This document shows, one piece after another, positions 25,280 to 35,152 of a stretch of 64,000 nucleotides of DNA. The stretch lies in assembly GCA_965262455.1 (NCBI GenBank), contig CBDHFH010000008.1, forward strand, positions 186,001-250,000, in the 5' to 3' direction. The notes beneath the pieces are model-generated. The model ran no database searches. It saw only the letters and a list, made by a program, of their open reading frames with translations, and was not told the origin of the DNA. The translations under genes and the position numbers were made by a program. Each line of letters opens with the position of its first letter. The stretch's first letter is position 1. The stretch comes from UBA1858 sp965262455 (GTDB taxonomy: Bacteria; Pseudomonadota; Gammaproteobacteria; UBA4575).

Positions 25280-27526
25280 ATGTTTAAGTTAACATTACTG
25301 GATAATCTAAAAATTAAAGATAAGTTAATGGCACTGTTTTCAGCTGTCATTGTTGGATTTTTAGTTTTAGGTGTTACATATTGGCTAGAGATAAAAGCAT
25401 CGCGCGATGCTGAAAATAGATCGTCAGCATTCATTGAATATCAGGCGCTAGTTAATCAAGCGCACTCAAATTATTTGAAGCTGCGACGCTATGAAACTGA
25501 CTTCTCGCTGAGTATCTCGGGTTCTACTGGAAAGACATATAATGATGCGCCGCTTGAAAGTCACAGAATACACATACAAGAACTTGAAGGTGTGATGCGT
25601 AAATTATCAACTATTGCCCCGCAAGTTGATGCTAATACACAAAAAATTACTTCCAATCTGGATGATGCTGACACGGAAGATTATATTCGAAATCTAGTCG
25701 CTCAGGCCTCAGACGTTGTTAATAATTATCGTTCATCATTTGGTGACATAGTTAAATTCCAGCGAATTGTGGGCTTTACTGAAAAAGATGGTTTGCGTAG
25801 TCAGGTCAATGGCGTGGCAAAGCAATTAGAGAAAAGCCTTGCACGGGTAGATGATTCAACAATGTTGGGTACTCTCGGTGTAATGCGTGATAACCAGAAT
25901 CACATCATGCAATCAATTGACTTAACCCAGGCTTACGAAGAACTTAAATCATCAGCAACTCAGCTAAAACAGCAGCTTGATAATTCAAAAGTAGCTGGCG
26001 AAGAGAGACTTAATATATCTGCTTATATTGATCAGTATGTGTTAGGGATTAGTGCTATCGTGGCTAATAAGCGACGTGCAAATGAGTACACTGAGCTCTA
26101 TGATTTTATGCTGGGGCCAATCTTTAATGAAATGTCTCAATCTTCACAAAATAGAATTCAACAGAATAAAGTTGTCTTAGCGCTGGAGTCTGGTCGATTA
26201 ACAACTGTCTTTGTTTCTTCAATTTTTTTCGTGGGGCTCTTGCTGTCTGCAATACTCTTCATATTCGGCCGCAGTTTGGTTAAGCCGATTGAGTCATTAC
26301 AGTCCACTATCCATGATGTAAACCAGGGTCGATTAGATGTGCGTAGTGAAATCCAACGTGATGACGAGTTGGGTGAGTTGTCAGTAGCATTTGATACCTT
26401 GCTTGACGAAAAAGTATCTCAGCTATCAGAGGCTGAAAAAGAAAATGATCAGCTCAATGAATCAATTGTTGCACTGCTTAAATCTGTAGCGCAATTAAGT
26501 AAGAAGGATTTTACAGTACGTGTGCCAGTGTTTGAGGATGTGACGGGCACGATTGGTGATTCACTTAATTTACTTGCTAAAGAAACTGGTGATGCCTTAA
26601 GTGATGTGCGCACAGTATCCATGAAGGTAGCCAAAGTTTCTACTCAAGTAAAAGATCAGGCCAGCATGGTAATGAAAGAGACGCGTAAAGAACGCAAGCA
26701 AGCTGAAAATGCTATGAATGAAATTCGAGTCGCATCGACTGCAATGCAGAAAATATCCAATGACGCACAAGAAGCTAACAAACAGGCGGATAGTGCCTTT
26801 GGAAATACTCAAGTAGCACTGGATACGGTGAACCAGTCGGTACAAGGTATTAATAGTATTCGTGACACCATTAGCGAGACAGAGAAACGAATTAAACGAT
26901 TGGGAGAGCGGTCACAAGAAATTACCGGAATTGTGAACTTGATTAATGGTATCTCAGAGAGAACACACATTCTGGCACTAAACGCGAGTATGCATGCGGC
27001 ATCAGCAGGTGAAGCAGGGCGCGGTTTTGCTGTGGTTGCTGATGAGGTCCAACGTTTGGCGGAAAATGCGCGTGAGGCGACTAAAGAAATTGCGACCTTG
27101 GTAACAAACATTCAGGTAGAAACTGGCGATACTGTGGTAGCCATGAATGATGTGATCACACAAGTGGCAAGTGGTACAGAATTAGCTGCGAAAGCAGAAA
27201 ATGCCATGCTAATGACACAAGCATCTACCAAGGAATTGGTTGATGCGGTTGAATTGATTGCACACAGTTCTAAGTCTCAGGCCAAGGCTTCTGTAAATTT
27301 GCTTGAGCGTGCGAACGAGATTGTTGAAAGTACAAGACAAACCGATAAACACATGAAACAACAAACGGTGAATACAGAGTTATTGGGAAGATACTCGAAA
27401 AATCTTGTACATACAGTCAGCGAATTTAAGTTATCTATCGAAAAGCAACAGGAACCGATAGAGACTACACCTGTTTCTGAGTTGGAAAGGGAACTAGATG
27501 TGGACTTGCTGGCAAGTAACCAATAG
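25280..27526 (+). CDS. pilJ: PilJ, methyl-accepting chemoreceptor of the pilus system
   Basis: A 748-residue receptor with two membrane helices (~18-36 and ~313-333), a periplasmic helical domain between them (PilJ-like, ~37-310), a HAMP domain (~335-390) and a long coiled-coil signalling domain. The MA hairpin tip holds the conserved sequence region ERTHILALNASMHAASAGEA followed by GRGFAVVADEV. PilJ senses surface contact or pilin and drives ChpA. The operon has no PilK (CheR-like) or ChpB (CheB-like) gene, so any methylation enzymes are elsewhere or missing. Confidence 0.9.
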   Translation: MFKLTLLDNLKIKDKLMALFSAVIVGFLVLGVTYWLEIKASRDAENRSSAFIEYQALVNQAHSNYLKLRRYETDFSLSISGSTGKTYNDAPLESHRIHIQELEGVMRKLSTIAPQVDANTQKITSNLDDADTEDYIRNLVAQASDVVNNYRSSFGDIVKFQRIVGFTEKDGLRSQVNGVAKQLEKSLARVDDSTMLGTLGVMRDNQNHIMQSIDLTQAYEELKSSATQLKQQLDNSKVAGEERLNISAYIDQYVLGISAIVANKRRANEYTELYDFMLGPIFNEMSQSSQNRIQQNKVVLALESGRLTTVFVSSIFFVGLLLSAILFIFGRSLVKPIESLQSTIHDVNQGRLDVRSEIQRDDELGELSVAFDTLLDEKVSQLSEAEKENDQLNESIVALLKSVAQLSKKDFTVRVPVFEDVTGTIGDSLNLLAKETGDALSDVRTVSMKVAKVSTQVKDQASMVMKETRKERKQAENAMNEIRVASTAMQKISNDAQEANKQADSAFGNTQVALDTVNQSVQGINSIRDTISETEKRIKRLGERSQEITGIVNLINGISERTHILALNASMHAASAGEAGRGFAVVADEVQRLAENAREATKEIATLVTNIQVETGDTVVAMNDVITQVASGTELAAKAENAMLMTQASTKELVDAVELIAHSSKSQAKASVNLLERANEIVESTRQTDKHMKQQTVNTELLGRYSKNLVHTVSEFKLSIEKQQEPIETTPVSELERELDVDLLASNQ

Positions 27527-27576
27527 TCCAAGCATTCAATTCTCATGAATTAGTTTCAGCCAGGGATGATGTTCGA

Positions 27577-30500
27577 ATGCAAGAGATTGATCAAGAAAAG
27601 CTAACGGAATTTACTCATCAGCTTTCAGAGTTCCAAACAGAGGCGAATAAAACAGCCTCAATTGATGTTTATGATCGATTTACAATAAGTAAGTTAGAAG
27701 ATCATATCGTCGATCTTTACCAGATAGCTATCGATTCTGCGCATGAAGGATTGCAATATCTTTGCGAATGCATGCGAGACAATATTCGTGACCATTTCAT
27801 CACTGGAACGAATATCTCGGAAGAAGAATTCACATTAATGGCTGAGTGGAAGAGCTTAGTCAAAGTCTACCTTGTCAACAACGGTAATCAAAAAGTTGTA
27901 GAAGCAATAGCGACAAATCTCTCTAAACCTGGCTGGATGTACCCGCTAAAAAGTGAAAATCAGGCTCAAGTAATTACTGCTCTGTTAGCTAACTCTGTAG
28001 AGAGTAACCATCAAGCCCAACAAAATGTCAGTGAACCGGAAGTCAACGCAATGAGCACAGATTTTGATGCCTATATGAAAGAAACGACGAAAAGTCTCGC
28101 AGATGTTTTTGAGTCTGATGATGATATTGACAACGGCGATGATAGCATTGAAGAAATTCCTACATTCTTTGAAGATGATGAGCCGTCAATGGCTGAATGT
28201 TTTGAAGATTTAGGGGTTACTGAGAGTAAAACTGAGCAGGCCAATAGTTGCGATGATGACCAACCCGCTTTACAGGATGAGCTTGAATTAAAACAAAGTT
28301 TTAATCAACAAGATGACGTTCAACAAGTTGATGTATCAAAAGAAGAGTTATCACAAATCCAGCAGCCACCTGGAATTGCAAATGCTCATAACCTAATAGA
28401 AGATGAGGCAATTGAAGAGCAAGATGTCTCAATTGAACAAGAGAAAGCTGAAGATGATTTTGTTAAACGTCAGCTCAACAAGACACACGACATTGAAAAA
28501 GTTGAGGTTTCATCAGAAGAGTTAGCTGAAATAAAAGACCCCGTATCACATGTGTCTGAGCAAGAAACTCATATTGCTGATTCTGTGCAAGAGGAAAACT
28601 TGTCTGAAGATTTATCGGTGACTGAGGCAGTGAATGCGTTATCTGAGAGTAACGAGCAGCATAGCATTGAAGTGTCTGAACAAGAATTATCAGAAATTCA
28701 AGAGCCTTCAGACAATTCATTGGTAGATGAAATCTTCGTCGATGAATCTGGTAACGAAGTAAATCTAGCTGATGAAGATCTAACTAAAGATTTAACAGAA
28801 GTTGATGCGGTCTCTGTGTTAGCTGGAGAAAAAGAGCAAGACAATATAGAAGTCTCTGCTGAAGAATTATCTGAAATTGATGAGACAGTTGCTCCAGCAC
28901 TAGAGAATGAACTACATGAAGAGCATGATAATGAAAACGTTCATGATGAAGTGCCTGCTAATGCAGTCATTAATGCATTAATTGCCAGTAAAGAGCAAGA
29001 AAACATAGATGTGTCCGCAGAAGAGTTATCCAATATTGCGGATCCAGTATCTCTTGCTGGTGATGATGAATTATATGATCAAGCCCCTGTCATCGATACG
29101 CCTGAAGAACGTGCTGTTTCAAATAATAATTTATCGTCTAATGATGCATTCAGAGCATTATTTTCCAAAAAAGAACAAGACAGCATAGACGCAAGTGAGC
29201 AAGAAGTAGCGAATAGTGACGAGCCTAGCATGAGTGTATCAGAGTCTGTGTCTATTGAAGATAAAGTGCCAGAAGAAGGGGCAGAACAAGCGACTAATAA
29301 GCTTATTAATGAAGAAGTAGCCAATAACGATGTGCCTGTAATTGAAACAACAGAAGCGATTGCAGATATTGATGAGCAAAACGCTGTTGATGATGCGCAT
29401 AATGATGTGGGTACACCAGTGATGCGTGCACTAGAGAATGAGCTGTACGTTGAAGATACCTCTGACAAACAAACTGAATATGGCGAAGATTTTTACAATG
29501 ATTTGTCTGAAAATGAGGCAGCCAATTTTTCACCTGACTCGACTGATGAGCATCAAATAGAAGCTGACGACACCGATGAGCCAGAGATATCAGAATCTGA
29601 AATATCAGAACCAGAGATATCAGAGTCAGAGATATCAAAAGAAATGGCACAACGTTCATCTCAGCAAGAGTTTTATGTCGATAGTGATGCTAGTGTGAAT
29701 GATGCTAATTACTATTTTGATAATGAACATTCATCGTTGCCAGATTCACTCAACAAAGATTATTCGCCCGATGATGCACGTGAATTAACAATCGCGGAAG
29801 AAGCGATTTACGGAAATAATACCAATGCAGTAGATAATACCAGCGGCTTTGTCGATACCTCTATCGAAGAAGTACTGCCATCAATCCCAGATTCAGTAGA
29901 TGCGAGTGACACCGCTGAAATTCAAGCCTTCGATGCTGGTGATCATCAATATGGATCCGAGCCTGTAGAGACTATATATATTGAACCTGCCGCGCCTAAA
30001 GAAGAAGATAGTCAACCCAGGAGTATTATTGAGGCTTATGTCGATGCAATTTCAAGTAATAAGCAACGCAGTCAGCCTGACGAACTAGAACAAGAGCTGA
30101 TTGAAGAGCCCGTCGCTAAAGAAGCAACTGTCTCAATTGAACCTATTGAAACAATCTTAGCCAAGTACTCGGATTGGACTGATGAGCAAAAAGAGTTGCT
30201 TAGTTTGATTCTTTCTGAGGCGAGTGATGTGATTGAACAACAGACTTCAACATTGAGCGTGTTGCATGAGACTCCGCCTAGTGAAGAAGCCATTTTAGAA
30301 ATGCTTTCATTGTATGCAGAGCAGATAGAACGAATTGGTTCTGCAGCAGAAATGGTAGGTTTAGATGCATTGCAGAAACTATGCGAATTGATCGGGTTTC
30401 ATTTCGGTGATCTCGCAAGGGCGAGTGTTGAAATGATTATTAAGTCTGAAGAGCTTATTCGACAGTGGCCATTTATAATTTATGCTTATTTAAAAGATAT

Positions 30501-32991
30501 ATATAATGAAGATACTCAGCGTGAAGCGATTGAGTATATTTCGCATGATGAATGGGCGAGGACTATTCGAGAAGATATTAAGTCTGATTTAAAAATTGCT
30601 TTCACTCAATCGACCATTCAAATTGAAATTGATGAGCAGGATCAGCGCTTAACAACGGCTGGCGAAGAACATGTTGATGTGACAGTGCCAGATGATGTTC
30701 AAGCAGAACTGTTGGATGGATTGCTGCAAGAGTTGCCACACCAGACTGAAGAATTATCATCCGCTATACAAGCGCTCGTTAATGAAGAATTCTTAACGCA
30801 GTTAGAGGTATCTCAACGCATTGCCCATACCATTAAAGGTGCGGCTAATACGGTTGGAATAGTTGGGGTTGCAACATTAACTCATCAGCTTGAAGATATT
30901 TTACAAGCACTGCTAAAAGCGCAAGCTAAGCCGAATAAAGATTTACATGCTGCTCTAGTCGATGCTGCAGATTGCCTGGAGCAAATGACGGAATTTTTAT
31001 TAGAACAGGGCGATCGTCCAGCAGATGCTATACGAACATTGCAAGCAATTTTAGATTGGGCAAATTATATTGACGAATATGGGCCGCCAGAAATAAGTGA
31101 TACGCCATCCACGGTCGATGTAAAACCATCAAATGAAATTAACAAGACTGAAGAAGTACAAGAAGAAAAGTCAAAGCCTTCTCTAGAGGCGTCTTTAAGG
31201 GTGTCAGCCAATATGATTGATGAGTTAATTAATCAATCAGGTGAGAGTATTATTGCTAATTCGCAAATGCATGATAGTGTTTCACGGCTATTGCATAGTT
31301 TGCGTGACATAAGAAAGAACAGAGAAGATGTTTATACATTGTCGCAAAAACTAGAGCACATGATTGATGTGCAAGGCACGCAAGATAAATTTTCAGCCAA
31401 CATTGCAGATGATAAATTCGATCCACTGGAACTCGATCAATATAATGAGTTACACACCTATTCTCGACGCTTAATCGAGGCAACAGCTGACTCGGTCGAA
31501 CTCGTTAAAGACCTTGAAGAGAGGCTATATGGTTTAGAGACGGTTATTGCAGATCAATCTAGAGCGCAAAAAGATAATCAATATTCAATACTGAAAGCAC
31601 GTATGGCTCCCATCGAGTCAATTGTTGCACGCTTGAAGCGCGGTGTTCGACAATCGGCCAAGATCAGTGAAAAGCAAGTTGAGTTGGAAGTGCTTGGTGC
31701 TGATACTCTGTTAGATAGCAAAATTTTAAATAATCTAATTGATCCGTTAATGCATTTACTGCGCAATGCGGTTGACCATGGTGTAGAAGTCGATGATATT
31801 AGGCGTGAACAAGGCAAATCTTTGCCTGCGAAAATTACACTATCTTTTGAACAGGTGGGTGAGCGTTTAGAAATTAGTTGCCACGATGATGGTAAAGGCT
31901 TAGATGCAGAGCAAATTCATGCACGCGCATTAGCGAAAGGCTTAATTACTCAAGATCAAGATTTGTCTCAACAAGAAATTTATCAAATTATCATGCAGCA
32001 TGGGTTTTCCACACGTGATGAAGTGACACAATTGTCAGGTCGTGGCGTAGGAATGGATGTTGTCCATTCAAATATCAAAGACTTGAATGGGGTTGTGCAA
32101 ATAACCTCTGAAAAAAATAAAGGCATGACTGTCGATATGTCATTGCCGGTTTCGTTGTTAACTGCACATGCCTTATTAATTCCAAGCCAAGATGGCACAA
32201 TTGCAGTATCAACTAGTGGTATCGAAGAAATCTTGCAAGTAAATACTGACGATTTGATTGAATCAGAAGATAGCTTAATGCTTAACGTCGAGGAGCAACA
32301 ATACCCTGCGGTACATTTAGAGCAGTTATTGAAAACATCTTTGGCGACAAGTTCTGATCAAAATAGTTATTCTGCGCTACTAATTGAAAATCTAACTGGC
32401 GGCAAGAAAGTTGTTTTGGTCAGTGAGATTCAAAGCGTGCGAGATATTATTATCAAACCATTCAGTCATTATTTGCCAAAAGTAGATGGTCTGGTTGGTG
32501 CTACAGTATTAGGTAACGGTGATGTAGCGGTTGTGGTGGATGCAGCCGAATTACTTGCACAGCAGTCCGAGCTAGTGGGCCGTTTACATAAAGATGTCTC
32601 CAATGATTTAGAAGTGATACATCAGGCCAGTGTGTTGGTGGTGGAAGATTCAATCAGTACTCGACGTTCGCTTGCTGAATTTATGCAAGACTTAAATTAC
32701 AAAGTATTTACTGCTAAAGATGGTGTCGAGGCTGTTGAGATTATGCGTCAACATAAGCCCAGTATTCTTCTAACTGATTTAGAAATGCCCAGAATGAATG
32801 GCTTAGAGCTTACGTCTTATGTGCGATCTCATGACGAAACCAAAGATATACCTGTCATTATGTTAACCTCTCGTACGACCGAAAAGCATAAACAAGAAGC
32901 TAAATCCTTGGGTGTTAACGAATATCTTACCAAGCCATTTGTGGAAGATATTCTGCTTGAAAAAGTCCAGCATTTGGCTGAGGTTAAATAA
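27577..32991 (+). CDS. chpA: ChpA-like hybrid CheA kinase of type IV pilus signalling
   Basis: An 1804-residue hybrid kinase. Residues ~1-140 are a helical N-terminal domain. ~150-850 is a very acidic, low-complexity region with six degenerate repeats around VSxEELSEIxxP. ~870-1000 looks like an Hpt-like bundle without a clear His. A canonical Hpt has phospho-acceptor His1084 in HTIKGAAN. Then the dimerisation helices, the ATPase with N box around 1389 (HLLRNAVDHG), DDGKGLD and GRGVGMDVV, a CheW-like domain, and a C-terminal receiver with Asp1734 in LLTDLEMPRMNG and Lys in YLTKPF. P. aeruginosa ChpA has many Hpt/Spt/Tpt domains; here only one clear Hpt is seen, replaced by the long acidic linker. 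It is the last gene of the operon. Confidence 0.9.
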   Translation: MQEIDQEKLTEFTHQLSEFQTEANKTASIDVYDRFTISKLEDHIVDLYQIAIDSAHEGLQYLCECMRDNIRDHFITGTNISEEEFTLMAEWKSLVKVYLVNNGNQKVVEAIATNLSKPGWMYPLKSENQAQVITALLANSVESNHQAQQNVSEPEVNAMSTDFDAYMKETTKSLADVFESDDDIDNGDDSIEEIPTFFEDDEPSMAECFEDLGVTESKTEQANSCDDDQPALQDELELKQSFNQQDDVQQVDVSKEELSQIQQPPGIANAHNLIEDEAIEEQDVSIEQEKAEDDFVKRQLNKTHDIEKVEVSSEELAEIKDPVSHVSEQETHIADSVQEENLSEDLSVTEAVNALSESNEQHSIEVSEQELSEIQEPSDNSLVDEIFVDESGNEVNLADEDLTKDLTEVDAVSVLAGEKEQDNIEVSAEELSEIDETVAPALENELHEEHDNENVHDEVPANAVINALIASKEQENIDVSAEELSNIADPVSLAGDDELYDQAPVIDTPEERAVSNNNLSSNDAFRALFSKKEQDSIDASEQEVANSDEPSMSVSESVSIEDKVPEEGAEQATNKLINEEVANNDVPVIETTEAIADIDEQNAVDDAHNDVGTPVMRALENELYVEDTSDKQTEYGEDFYNDLSENEAANFSPDSTDEHQIEADDTDEPEISESEISEPEISESEISKEMAQRSSQQEFYVDSDASVNDANYYFDNEHSSLPDSLNKDYSPDDARELTIAEEAIYGNNTNAVDNTSGFVDTSIEEVLPSIPDSVDASDTAEIQAFDAGDHQYGSEPVETIYIEPAAPKEEDSQPRSIIEAYVDAISSNKQRSQPDELEQELIEEPVAKEATVSIEPIETILAKYSDWTDEQKELLSLILSEASDVIEQQTSTLSVLHETPPSEEAILEMLSLYAEQIERIGSAAEMVGLDALQKLCELIGFHFGDLARASVEMIIKSEELIRQWPFIIYAYLKDIYNEDTQREAIEYISHDEWARTIREDIKSDLKIAFTQSTIQIEIDEQDQRLTTAGEEHVDVTVPDDVQAELLDGLLQELPHQTEELSSAIQALVNEEFLTQLEVSQRIAHTIKGAANTVGIVGVATLTHQLEDILQALLKAQAKPNKDLHAALVDAADCLEQMTEFLLEQGDRPADAIRTLQAILDWANYIDEYGPPEISDTPSTVDVKPSNEINKTEEVQEEKSKPSLEASLRVSANMIDELINQSGESIIANSQMHDSVSRLLHSLRDIRKNREDVYTLSQKLEHMIDVQGTQDKFSANIADDKFDPLELDQYNELHTYSRRLIEATADSVELVKDLEERLYGLETVIADQSRAQKDNQYSILKARMAPIESIVARLKRGVRQSAKISEKQVELEVLGADTLLDSKILNNLIDPLMHLLRNAVDHGVEVDDIRREQGKSLPAKITLSFEQVGERLEISCHDDGKGLDAEQIHARALAKGLITQDQDLSQQEIYQIIMQHGFSTRDEVTQLSGRGVGMDVVHSNIKDLNGVVQITSEKNKGMTVDMSLPVSLLTAHALLIPSQDGTIAVSTSGIEEILQVNTDDLIESEDSLMLNVEEQQYPAVHLEQLLKTSLATSSDQNSYSALLIENLTGGKKVVLVSEIQSVRDIIIKPFSHYLPKVDGLVGATVLGNGDVAVVVDAAELLAQQSELVGRLHKDVSNDLEVIHQASVLVVEDSISTRRSLAEFMQDLNYKVFTAKDGVEAVEIMRQHKPSILLTDLEMPRMNGLELTSYVRSHDETKDIPVIMLTSRTTEKHKQEAKSLGVNEYLTKPFVEDILLEKVQHLAEVK
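28312..29226 (+). repeat. Six degenerate repeats inside chpA
   Basis: Six copies of a motif close to KEQxxIxVSxEELSEIxxP are encoded near 28312, 28489, 28654, 28834, 28993 and 29173. Spacing is 53 to 60 codons. Copies 3-6 also share an upstream AVxAL segment. Sequence between the copies is acidic and not conserved. A short EISESEIS-type repeat follows at about 29580-29640. Confidence 0.75.
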
Positions 32992-33056
32992 TAGCCTTAT
33001 AGTTTTATTCTTCCAAAAATAAATTTCTCACAATTTATCTCTTTTAATATACAGTG

Positions 33057-33076
33057 CTAAACTATATATAGTTTAG
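33057..33076. repeat. Perfect 20-bp palindrome upstream of tRNA-Arg(UCG)
   Basis: CTAAACTATATATAGTTTAG lies 43 bases before the tRNA and 65 bases after chpA. It may end chpA transcripts or bind a regulator; there is no T tract. Confidence 0.5.
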
Positions 33077-33118
33077 TGCATTCGTAGAAGCTCTGTTAGA
33101 TTTTAAAGAAATCGTTAT

Positions 33119-33195
33119 GCGCCTGTAGCTCAGCTGGATAGAGTAACTGGCTTCGAACCAGTTGGTCGGGAGTTCGAATCTCTCCAGGCGCGCCA
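33119..33195 (+). tRNA. tRNA-Arg (anticodon TCG)
   Basis: 77 bases with encoded CCA. Acceptor stem GCGCCTG pairs with CAGGCGC. The anticodon loop CTTCGAA gives UCG, which reads CGA (and CGG by wobble). Sequence outside the anticodon arm is almost the same as the tRNA at 9147, so the two are close paralogues. Confidence 0.97.
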
Positions 33196-33238
33196 ATAAT
33201 AAATTAGGCCCATCCTATAGTGGGCCTAATTTATTATT
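33195..33238 (+). terminator. Terminator hairpin after tRNA-Arg(UCG)
   Basis: An 18-bp perfect stem (AATAATAAATTAGGCCCA and its complement) with an 8-base loop, starting at the last base of CCA and ending in an AT-rich tail. Confidence 0.85.
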
Positions 33239-33266
33239 GATGTTTGAGTTAGATGAACACTCTAGA

Positions 33267-33366
33267 GTTCGACTGAATTGCCTGGAGCGATTCAGAACTT
33301 CGAGAAGACGAGAAGGCCCTTGAGGGCGAGGGCAGGAGAAGCCCGAGTCATCTCTCCATGCCCGCC
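33267..33366 (+). repeat. tRNA-associated repeat, copy 2, ending in a degenerate tRNA 3' end
   Basis: Shares GTTCGACTGAATTGCC, ATTCAGAACTTCGAG and GAGAAGGCCC with 9293-9395. The last 17 bases (33350-33366) match the tRNA 3' end at 33178-33195 with two mismatches and an offset of 172 bases, almost the same as the 171 at the other tRNA-Arg. The inner part differs between copies. The rest of the gene-free stretch to 33510 holds only the malic enzyme promoter region. Confidence 0.75.
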
Positions 33367-33510
33367 AACTACAAACATGATTATCACGCCATAATTTTTC
33401 ATTATTCATAAATCTTTCCGTTTCTTACTGGTATTAATAAATATCAATCCATAAGTTATATAGAGTACAATCATCTTCAATTTCTAAAATGATTACTTCT
33501 AGGTGGTTTT

Positions 33511-35136
33511 GTGGCTGATCAAAAAGATTATCCAACCGGATTTAAAGTACTCAATAGCGCGTCACTCAATAAAGGCACTGCATTTACAAAAGAAGAGCGT
33601 GATAAATACAAGCTCCATGGGTTGCTGCCACCAACAATTAATACACCAGAAGCACAATTAAAGCGTGCATTACAAAATATGCGCAGGAAATATTACGATA
33701 TTGAACGCTACGTATTTTTAAGATCACTGCAAGGCAGAAATGAACGCCTATTTTATCAGCTCGTTTTAAACAACATAGAGGAAGTAATGCCGCTTATTTA
33801 TACGCCAACGGTGGGTCAAGCGTGTAAAGAATTCGGTCGTTTATTTCGTCGTCCTAGAGGCATGTATCTGTCTATTAATGAAAAAGGTCAATTAAAAGAC
33901 GTCATGCGAAATTGGCCCTATAAAAATATCAAGGTAATCGTCGTTACTGATGGCGAGAGAATTTTAGGTTTGGGTGATTTAGGTGCCAATGGCATGGGGA
34001 TATCGATTGGCAAATTAGCACTATATGTTGCATGTGCCGGGATACAGCCAGATCAATGTTTGCCTGTTATGTTGGATGTTGGTACCAATAATCAAGAATA
34101 CTTAGAAGATGAATTATATTTGGGCTTGCACCAGAAGCGAGTGACTGGTGATATGTATTATAACTTTGTCGATGAATTCGTTTCCTCAGCTAATGAGTTA
34201 TTTCCTAATGTTCTGATTCAGTTTGAGGATTTTCTTACACCGCGTGCCTATGCACTAATGCATCGTTATAAAAATGAGGCGCTTAGTTTTAATGATGATA
34301 TTCAAGGCACTGCAGGTGTTGCATTGTCCGGTATATACGCAAGCACCAGAATCTCGAACATTCCTTTTCGTGAGTTACGTATATTGTTTTTAGGCGCAGG
34401 GTCTGCTGCAACAGGTATTGCTGATTTAATTTGTTATGCTTTGCAGAAAGAGGGTCTAAGTGAGCAACAAGCACGTGCCAGATTATGGTTTATAGATAGA
34501 CAAGGTTTACTTGTTACGAGCAGAGAGAATGTGCGCGAGCATAACAAGCCGTACCTGCAGTCTGCGCCTGCCATGTCTTTTGCAGATGCTATTGATTACT
34601 ATCAACCGCATGTATTAATCGGCGCAACTGGCTCTGCGGGTTCATTTTCAGAACATATTATTAAAAAAATGAGCGCGATTAACTCGCGCCCGACAATATT
34701 TGCTTTATCTAATCCTACGTCTCATGCTGAATGCACAGCGGAACAAGCGTATCAATGGTCAGAAGGCCGTGCGATTTTTGCCAGTGGTAGTCCATTTGAT
34801 CGGGTTGAAATCAACGGACAGATATTTAAGCCAGGTCAAGGCAACAATGCTTATGTTTTTCCTGGTATCGGTTTGGCTGCAGTTGTATGTCGCGCGAAAT
34901 ATATTAATGACGATATGTTTTTAGTGGCAGCAAAATCGCTAGCTTTACAAGTCACGGAAAATGATTTGTCGCAGGGTGCATTGTACCCGGCCTTAAGCAA
35001 TATTAGGCAATTGTCTATGCATATTGCGAAAGATGTTATTGATTATGCCTATGAAAATAATATCGCTCAGATGCATCCAAAGCCGGTCGATGTGATCAAA
35101 GAATTAAAAGAATATATGTACAATCCTGCATATTAG
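33511..35136 (+). CDS. maeA: NAD-dependent malic enzyme
   Basis: A 541-residue enzyme that oxidatively decarboxylates malate to pyruvate with NAD(P)+. The length and the N-terminal region (RALQNMRRKYYDIERYVFLR) match the large MaeA/SfcA type. Seen motifs: the YTPTVGQACKEFG region with the catalytic Tyr, VTDGERILGLGDLGANGMG with the metal and substrate site, the NDDIQGTA segment, the dinucleotide fold FLGAGSAATG and the LSNPTS motif. It starts with GTG after AGGTGG. It leads a likely operon with the next four genes. Confidence 0.94.
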   Translation: MADQKDYPTGFKVLNSASLNKGTAFTKEERDKYKLHGLLPPTINTPEAQLKRALQNMRRKYYDIERYVFLRSLQGRNERLFYQLVLNNIEEVMPLIYTPTVGQACKEFGRLFRRPRGMYLSINEKGQLKDVMRNWPYKNIKVIVVTDGERILGLGDLGANGMGISIGKLALYVACAGIQPDQCLPVMLDVGTNNQEYLEDELYLGLHQKRVTGDMYYNFVDEFVSSANELFPNVLIQFEDFLTPRAYALMHRYKNEALSFNDDIQGTAGVALSGIYASTRISNIPFRELRILFLGAGSAATGIADLICYALQKEGLSEQQARARLWFIDRQGLLVTSRENVREHNKPYLQSAPAMSFADAIDYYQPHVLIGATGSAGSFSEHIIKKMSAINSRPTIFALSNPTSHAECTAEQAYQWSEGRAIFASGSPFDRVEINGQIFKPGQGNNAYVFPGIGLAAVVCRAKYINDDMFLVAAKSLALQVTENDLSQGALYPALSNIRQLSMHIAKDVIDYAYENNIAQMHPKPVDVIKELKEYMYNPAY

Positions 35137-35152
35137 TTTTTGGATAGATGAT

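Noticed and set aside
28312..29226. Repeats in chpA as a CRISPR or mobile repeat
   Set aside because: The units are in frame, degenerate in DNA, and conserved mainly at the protein level.
29079..29659. Long Ser/His-rich minus-strand frames opposite chpA
   Set aside because: They are reflections of the acidic repeat codons of chpA on the other strand.
33215..33409. 64-codon minus-strand frame behind tRNA-Arg(UCG)
   Set aside because: It lies over the terminator and tRNA-associated repeat and has no ribosome-binding site.
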